Positions 60,452-64,000 of a stretch of 64,000 nucleotides of DNA are shown piece by piece. The stretch is from JAFLBI01 sp964616465. Lineage in GTDB: Bacteria; Bacteroidota; Bacteroidia; Chitinophagales; Chitinophagaceae. Below the pieces are notes generated by a model, which saw only the letters and a program-made list of their open reading frames with translations, had not been told where the DNA came from and did not search any database. Made by a program: the position numbers and the translations under genes. The stretch is from contig CAZTTO010000006.1 in NCBI GenBank assembly GCA_964616465.1, positions 1 to 64,000 on the forward strand, written 5' to 3'. Each line of letters starts with the position of its first letter. Within the stretch, counting starts at the first letter, position 1.

Positions 60452-62236
60452 ATGTGGCTAATTCAAGAAATTAAGGAAGTGAGTGCTGCAGCGTTGAAGC
60501 ATTTATATCAGTTTGATATTGCACCCGATCAAATATTGGTGAACGATACCAAACCTGAATTTGAGGGAGATTATACGGTTGTATTGTTCTCTTTCGTAAA
60601 GCAGGTTAAGCTGGCTCCAGATGCTTTGGGACAACAACTAGGCGCATATTTAACAGAGCAACATCCACAGCTTTTCAATGGATTTCAAGTCATTAAAGGA
60701 TTTTTAAATCTAACGGTTGCCGATGCATATTGGACATCATTCATTGGCCAATCGGCTAAAATAGAATCATTTGGAAGATCTGAAAAATCTGGGAAAAAGG
60801 TGATGGTGGAGTACTCCTCCCCTAATACCAACAAACCCCTTCACCTTGGTCACCTTCGCAACAATTTCTTAGGATGGAGCATAGCTGCTATTTTGGAAGA
60901 AACAGGTTACGATGTAACAAAGACCTGCATTGTAAACGACCGAGGCATTCATATTTGTAAAAGTATGGTTGCTTGGTTACGCGATGGTTCGGGGGCAACA
61001 CCAGCATCTACTGGTAAAAAGGGCGATCATTTGGTGGGTGATTTTTATGTGTTGTACAATACGCTCTTTAAACAAGAAGTTGAGGAATTGGTGAAGAATG
61101 GAATGTCGAAAGATGATGCTGAGAAAAATGCCCCTATTTTATTGGAGGCACAGCAAATGCTGGTCGATTGGGAAGCTGGAAAGCCTGAGGTAATAGAATT
61201 ATGGCAGAAAATGAATAGCTGGGTATATGATGGATTTCAAAAGACTTATGATAGAATTGGTAGCGATTTCAATAAAACATATTATGAAAGCAACACCTAT
61301 TTGTTAGGCAAAGATTTAGTTGAAACCGGCTTATCTAAGAAAGTTTTTTACCAAAAAGACGATTCCAGTGTTTGGATAGATTTAACAGCAGATGGACTGG
61401 ATGAAAAAATTGTTAGAAGAAGAGATGGCACAAGTGTATACATGACGCAGGATATTGGTTTGGCTGTTCAAAAATTTGAAGAGTTTGGTTGCGAAGAAAG
61501 CATTTATGTAGTGGGCGATGAACAGAATTATCATTTTAAAGTTCTTAAACTCATTTGTGAAAAATTAGAATTGCCAGGTGCAAAAGGAATTTATCATTTA
61601 AGTTATGGAATGGTTGAATTACCTACTGGAAAAATGAAGAGTAGAGAAGGAACAGTAGTTGATGCAGATGATTTGTTGGATGAAATGACCGCAATTGCTC
61701 GTCAGAAAACAGAAGAATTAGGTAAGGTGAAAGACTTTCAGCCCAATGAATTGGAAGAATTATACCATACACTTGGGTTAGGCGCTTTGAAGTTTTTTTT
61801 ATTGAGAGTGGATCCACAGAAAAAAATGATTTTCAATCCTGAAGAAAGCATCGATTTTCATGGATTTACTGGTCCTTTCGTTCAGTACACCCATGCACGT
61901 ATTTGCAGTGTGTTAAGAAGACTAGGCGATAAAGTGCAATCTTCTGAATTCATAGCTACAGAAAACTGGCTGCCATTAGAACGCAGTTTGGCGAAGAAAA
62001 TTGAAACCTATCCACTCCTTCTCACTGAAGCAGCACAAGAACATAATCCAAGTAAATTGGCTATCTATTTATTCGAATTAGCAAAAGTTTTCAACTCGTT
62101 TTATGCAGAATTGTCTATTGCTCAGGCAGAGTCGGAGGAAAAACAACTACTGCGTTTGAACTTGTCAAAATTAACGGCTCAAATATTAGAAAGAGGCTTG
62201 CATTTGCTAGGTATTCAGGCACCTCAAAGGATGTAA
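60452..62236 (+). CDS. argS: Arginyl-tRNA synthetase
   Basis: A 594-aa class I synthetase. The HIGH motif is H131-LGH in NKPLHLGHLRNN, the KMSK loop is represented by GKMKSREG, and the Arg-tRNA-synthetase N-terminal additional domain (about 1-90) and C-terminal anticodon-binding helices are present. ATG 60452 fits the family start. It is a stand-alone gene followed by tRNA-Leu. Confidence 0.96.
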   Translation: MWLIQEIKEVSAAALKHLYQFDIAPDQILVNDTKPEFEGDYTVVLFSFVKQVKLAPDALGQQLGAYLTEQHPQLFNGFQVIKGFLNLTVADAYWTSFIGQSAKIESFGRSEKSGKKVMVEYSSPNTNKPLHLGHLRNNFLGWSIAAILEETGYDVTKTCIVNDRGIHICKSMVAWLRDGSGATPASTGKKGDHLVGDFYVLYNTLFKQEVEELVKNGMSKDDAEKNAPILLEAQQMLVDWEAGKPEVIELWQKMNSWVYDGFQKTYDRIGSDFNKTYYESNTYLLGKDLVETGLSKKVFYQKDDSSVWIDLTADGLDEKIVRRRDGTSVYMTQDIGLAVQKFEEFGCEESIYVVGDEQNYHFKVLKLICEKLELPGAKGIYHLSYGMVELPTGKMKSREGTVVDADDLLDEMTAIARQKTEELGKVKDFQPNELEELYHTLGLGALKFFLLRVDPQKKMIFNPEESIDFHGFTGPFVQYTHARICSVLRRLGDKVQSSEFIATENWLPLERSLAKKIETYPLLLTEAAQEHNPSKLAIYLFELAKVFNSFYAELSIAQAESEEKQLLRLNLSKLTAQILERGLHLLGIQAPQRM

Positions 62237-62266
62237 ATTCCTTTTTCTGATTACGCAATTTCAATT

Positions 62267-62274
62267 TACATTTG
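62267..62274 (+). promoter_or_regulatory. TAnnTTTG promoter box of tRNA-Leu
   Basis: TACATTTG ends 10 nt before the first base of tRNA-Leu (62285). It shows that stable RNA genes here use the same -7 box as mRNA genes. Confidence 0.6.
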
Positions 62275-62284
62275 CAGCCCTTGA

Positions 62285-62368
62285 GCGGAGGTGGCGAAAT
62301 TGGTAGACGCACTACCTTGAGGTGGTAGCGCCTTAACGGGCTTGGGAGTTCGAATCTCCTCTTCCGCA
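62285..62368 (+). tRNA. tRNA-Leu (anticodon GAG)
   Basis: The 84-nt sequence has the acceptor stem GCGGAGG/CTTCCGC, a class II long variable arm (CGCCTTAACGGGCTT region) and the anticodon stem CTACC/GGTAG with loop TTGAGGT. The T arm with TTCGAAT and discriminator A complete it. Anticodon GAG reads CUC and CUU leucine codons. CCA is not encoded. Confidence 0.97.
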
Positions 62369-62374
62369 CGGTAA

Positions 62375-62410
62375 AATAGGTTAAAGGATATTCTTTAGCC
62401 TATTTTTTTT
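62375..62410 (+). terminator. Rho-independent terminator of tRNA-Leu
   Basis: AATAGGTTAAAG and CTTTAGCCTATT form a 12-bp stem with one G-T pair around six bases, followed by at least six T. It also faces the 3' end of the convergent LytTR regulator gene. Confidence 0.9.
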
Positions 62411-63156
62411 CAATCTGCTTTTTGCCCCAATATGGGTAAAGAATCCATTAAGGGTGCCATAAAACTTCTAGAAGCAGGAATTACTTTATTAAATACGACC
62501 ACTTCATCCATGCTAATTTTCTGAATTTGGTCCATATTAATGAGATAAGATCGATGGATCCTTACAAAATTTTTAGGCAGAGTCTCTTCAATTTTTTTAA
62601 TAGTAGATCTAACCAACCAGAATTTCTCACTTGTAAATACTTCTACATAGTTATCATTCGCTTTTATATAGCCAATATCTGTTAAAGGTATTCTATTAAA
62701 ATGTTGATGATGCTTTATGTAAATAACATCTCGATAAAGTGTAGTGTTACTTTCTTCCTCTTTGTCATGTAGCCCATGACCAAATCTTGCCAAAGTGGTC
62801 TCGATAGCTGCAAATAAATCATCTTGGTCAAATGGCTTTATCAAATAGGCATAAGGTTGATATTGCTTAGCTGCTGCAATAGTCTGCTTATCCTTATATG
62901 ATGTAACAAATATGAAAGGAATCTGAAATTGTCCATGAATATGAGCAGCCAAATCAATACCCGTTTTATTTCCTTTTAAGTGAATATCAATAAGAATTAG
63001 ATCAGGTAATTTTTGATTTAATTCAATAAGTGCCTCTTGATAAGATGAAGCCTTCGCAACTGCATTATACCCCATTTCAATGAGATACTGCTCTAATTGT
63101 TCCGACAATAATAGATCATCTTCGACTATAAGAACCTCAATTGGGGACTTTTTCAT
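62410..63156 (-). CDS. LytTR-family response regulator
   Basis: A 248-aa regulator. The receiver has VEDD, phospho-acceptor D57 in LILIDIHLKG, VTSYKD and LIKPFD. The C-terminal DNA-binding part is a LytTR domain (YIKANDNYVEVFTSEKFWLVRSTIKKIEETL; FVRIHRSYLINMDQI). It is joined by a 20-nt overlap to the histidine-kinase gene, so the two form a pair. Targets are not visible in the window. Confidence 0.93.
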   Translation of the reverse strand: MKKSPIEVLIVEDDLLLSEQLEQYLIEMGYNAVAKASSYQEALIELNQKLPDLILIDIHLKGNKTGIDLAAHIHGQFQIPFIFVTSYKDKQTIAAAKQYQPYAYLIKPFDQDDLFAAIETTLARFGHGLHDKEEESNTTLYRDVIYIKHHQHFNRIPLTDIGYIKANDNYVEVFTSEKFWLVRSTIKKIEETLPKNFVRIHRSYLINMDQIQKISMDEVVVFNKVIPASRSFMAPLMDSLPILGQKAD

Positions 63157-64000
63157 ATAAGTTAGTTTTTAATGTTAAATGACATTGGAAACCAAGCTGA
63201 GTTAGCTGAAACTCATATTTCCCATCTAGCTGCTTGGCAATTTTATCAATAAACACCTGCCCCATTTTAGATGAAGCTAAGTTTGAATCTGACTGTTGAA
63301 CTACAATTGTTTTATCGGAATAATGAACTTCCAAAAGATCATTCTTAAGTTGTACAATACGCAAAACAACAGGTATCAATCCATTTTCACCATGAGCATA
63401 TTTAACTGTGTTATTAATCCATTCAACTAATACCATCCCTAACAAGGTAGCATGGTCAGCAAGCATCCATCCATTTGGACATTCTAAATGCCATTGAAGT
63501 TTTTTATTTAAATGTAAACTTTCTTGTGCTTTTATAAGCTCATTAAAGAACAACTGTAGAGGTATATATTGTACTGATGGCGACTGTTGGAGGAGTTGAT
63601 GTATATTAGCTATGCTTTTAATTTTCTGACTGATTTTACTTCTCAATAATATTAGGTCATTCATTTCCGAGTCTTTACTCTCTGACTGTACTATTGATGT
63701 AACCAATTGCAAATGATTGCTTATTCTATGGTGAATTTCAGCCTGCATCATTTGAAACAAAGACTTCTCCCTCTTTTTCTTGAAATAAAGTACTAGACTT
63801 AGAATTATTAAGAAGGTGATAACAATAAAAGCACCAATGAGTGTATATATTCTTTGTTGAGTGGCTAAATCTGCTCTGTTCTTCTCTATCAACAGTTTTT
63901 TATCTTGCTCGTACTTTTTTTCTAAATCAAACATCACCTGCTGCTTCGACACATTCAAAAGGCTATCTTTTAAGTCACCAGTAATTTTATACAACACCAA
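63137..64000 (-). CDS. Sensor histidine kinase (HisKA_2 type), 5' end outside window
   Basis: The C-terminal 287 residues of a membrane kinase. A transmembrane helix is at about residues 50-70 of the fragment (IYTLIGAFIVITFLIILSLVLYF). The HisKA_2 dimer has H in AEIHHRISNHLQLV, and the HATPase part has LVEWINNTVKYAHG. The part upstream of the helix reads as a coiled-coil or TPR end (FDLEKKYEQDKKLLIEKNRADLATQQR), so the missing N-terminus is probably a TPR sensor region. The frame runs to the right window edge. Confidence 0.85.
   Translation of the reverse strand: MVLYKITGDLKDSLLNVSKQQVMFDLEKKYEQDKKLLIEKNRADLATQQRIYTLIGAFIVITFLIILSLVLYFKKKREKSLFQMMQAEIHHRISNHLQLVTSIVQSESKDSEMNDLILLRSKISQKIKSIANIHQLLQQSPSVQYIPLQLFFNELIKAQESLHLNKKLQWHLECPNGWMLADHATLLGMVLVEWINNTVKYAHGENGLIPVVLRIVQLKNDLLEVHYSDKTIVVQQSDSNLASSKMGQVFIDKIAKQLDGKYEFQLTQLGFQCHLTLKTNLYEKVPN

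Overview
The window reads as a moderately AT-rich Bacteroidota genome, most likely order Chitinophagales. The evidence is TAnnTTTG-type promoter boxes, a type IX secretion C-terminal domain, an RteC protein, Bacteroidota-restricted families (DUF4199, DUF2490, DUF6122, DUF6943, DUF5675, DHCW-motif cupin) and gene neighbourhoods such as pseudo-dihydroorotase/DUF4199/GT2. The family-level placement is inference.

Positions 1 to about 17,600 look like the right-hand part of an integrative (conjugative) element. The cargo begins with a metal-resistance block: methyltransferase, DUF2911 lipocalin-like protein, CopB-type P-ATPase with two tandem N-terminal metal-binding motifs, DUF6122 and PepSY membrane proteins. 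The element-maintenance block follows: rteC broken by an in-frame stop, an HTH protein, a replication-initiator-like protein, a DnaC/IstB-like ATPase and a small unknown protein. Next comes an accessory block: a stand-alone GHKL ATPase fused to a PD-(D/E)XK nuclease, a hipBA toxin-antitoxin pair with a clear operator, a 1.7 kb pyrimidine-rich non-coding stretch, a PIN-domain protein and DUF6943. The last block is an uncharacterised minus-strand cassette (DUF5675, a 251-aa unknown protein, two small membrane proteins) and a small helix-turn-helix-like gene. The element appears to end at 17,578-17,598, in a fragment matching the 3' end of a tRNA-Ser gene followed by a terminator. The intact tRNA would lie to the left, outside the window.

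From 17.6 to 28.5 kb the sequence is chromosomal but largely accessory: an OmpR/HisKA two-component pair, an NTF2-like lipoprotein, an outer-membrane DUF2490 protein, lipoproteins, a secreted GHL10-type glycoside hydrolase with a type IX sorting domain, and small metabolic or resistance proteins (cupin, VOC, GNAT, thioredoxin-like).

From 28.9 kb the window is core genome. It holds tRNA-Pro(GGG), then a plus-strand operon with a catalytically degenerate dihydroorotase homologue, DUF4199, two glycosyltransferases and all four enzymes that make GDP-D-glycero-D-manno-heptose (hddA, gmhA, hddC, gmhB). lepA and the Sua5-type tRNA-modification gene follow. A minus-strand operon then runs from an isoprenoid-synthase-like protein through a GlmU-like protein, triosephosphate isomerase and hemerythrin to a KefF-like oxidoreductase and a CPA2 antiporter. 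The rest comprises P5C dehydrogenase, fasciclin protein, PDH E1 alpha, a TPR protein, lumazine synthase, a LutA-like protein, shikimate kinase, glutaryl-CoA-type dehydrogenase, an S9 peptidase, kynureninase, SGNH hydrolase, pyrF, GtrA, argS, tRNA-Leu(GAG) and a LytTR/HisKA_2 two-component pair cut by the right edge.

The most interesting unexplained material is in the element: the GHKL-nuclease fusion, the DUF5675 cassette, a perfect 46-bp palindrome and a pair of long related hairpins. In the core genome the items to look at are the squalene/phytoene-synthase-like protein, the degenerate dihydroorotase, and promoter boxes placed so close to ATG codons that leaderless mRNAs are likely.
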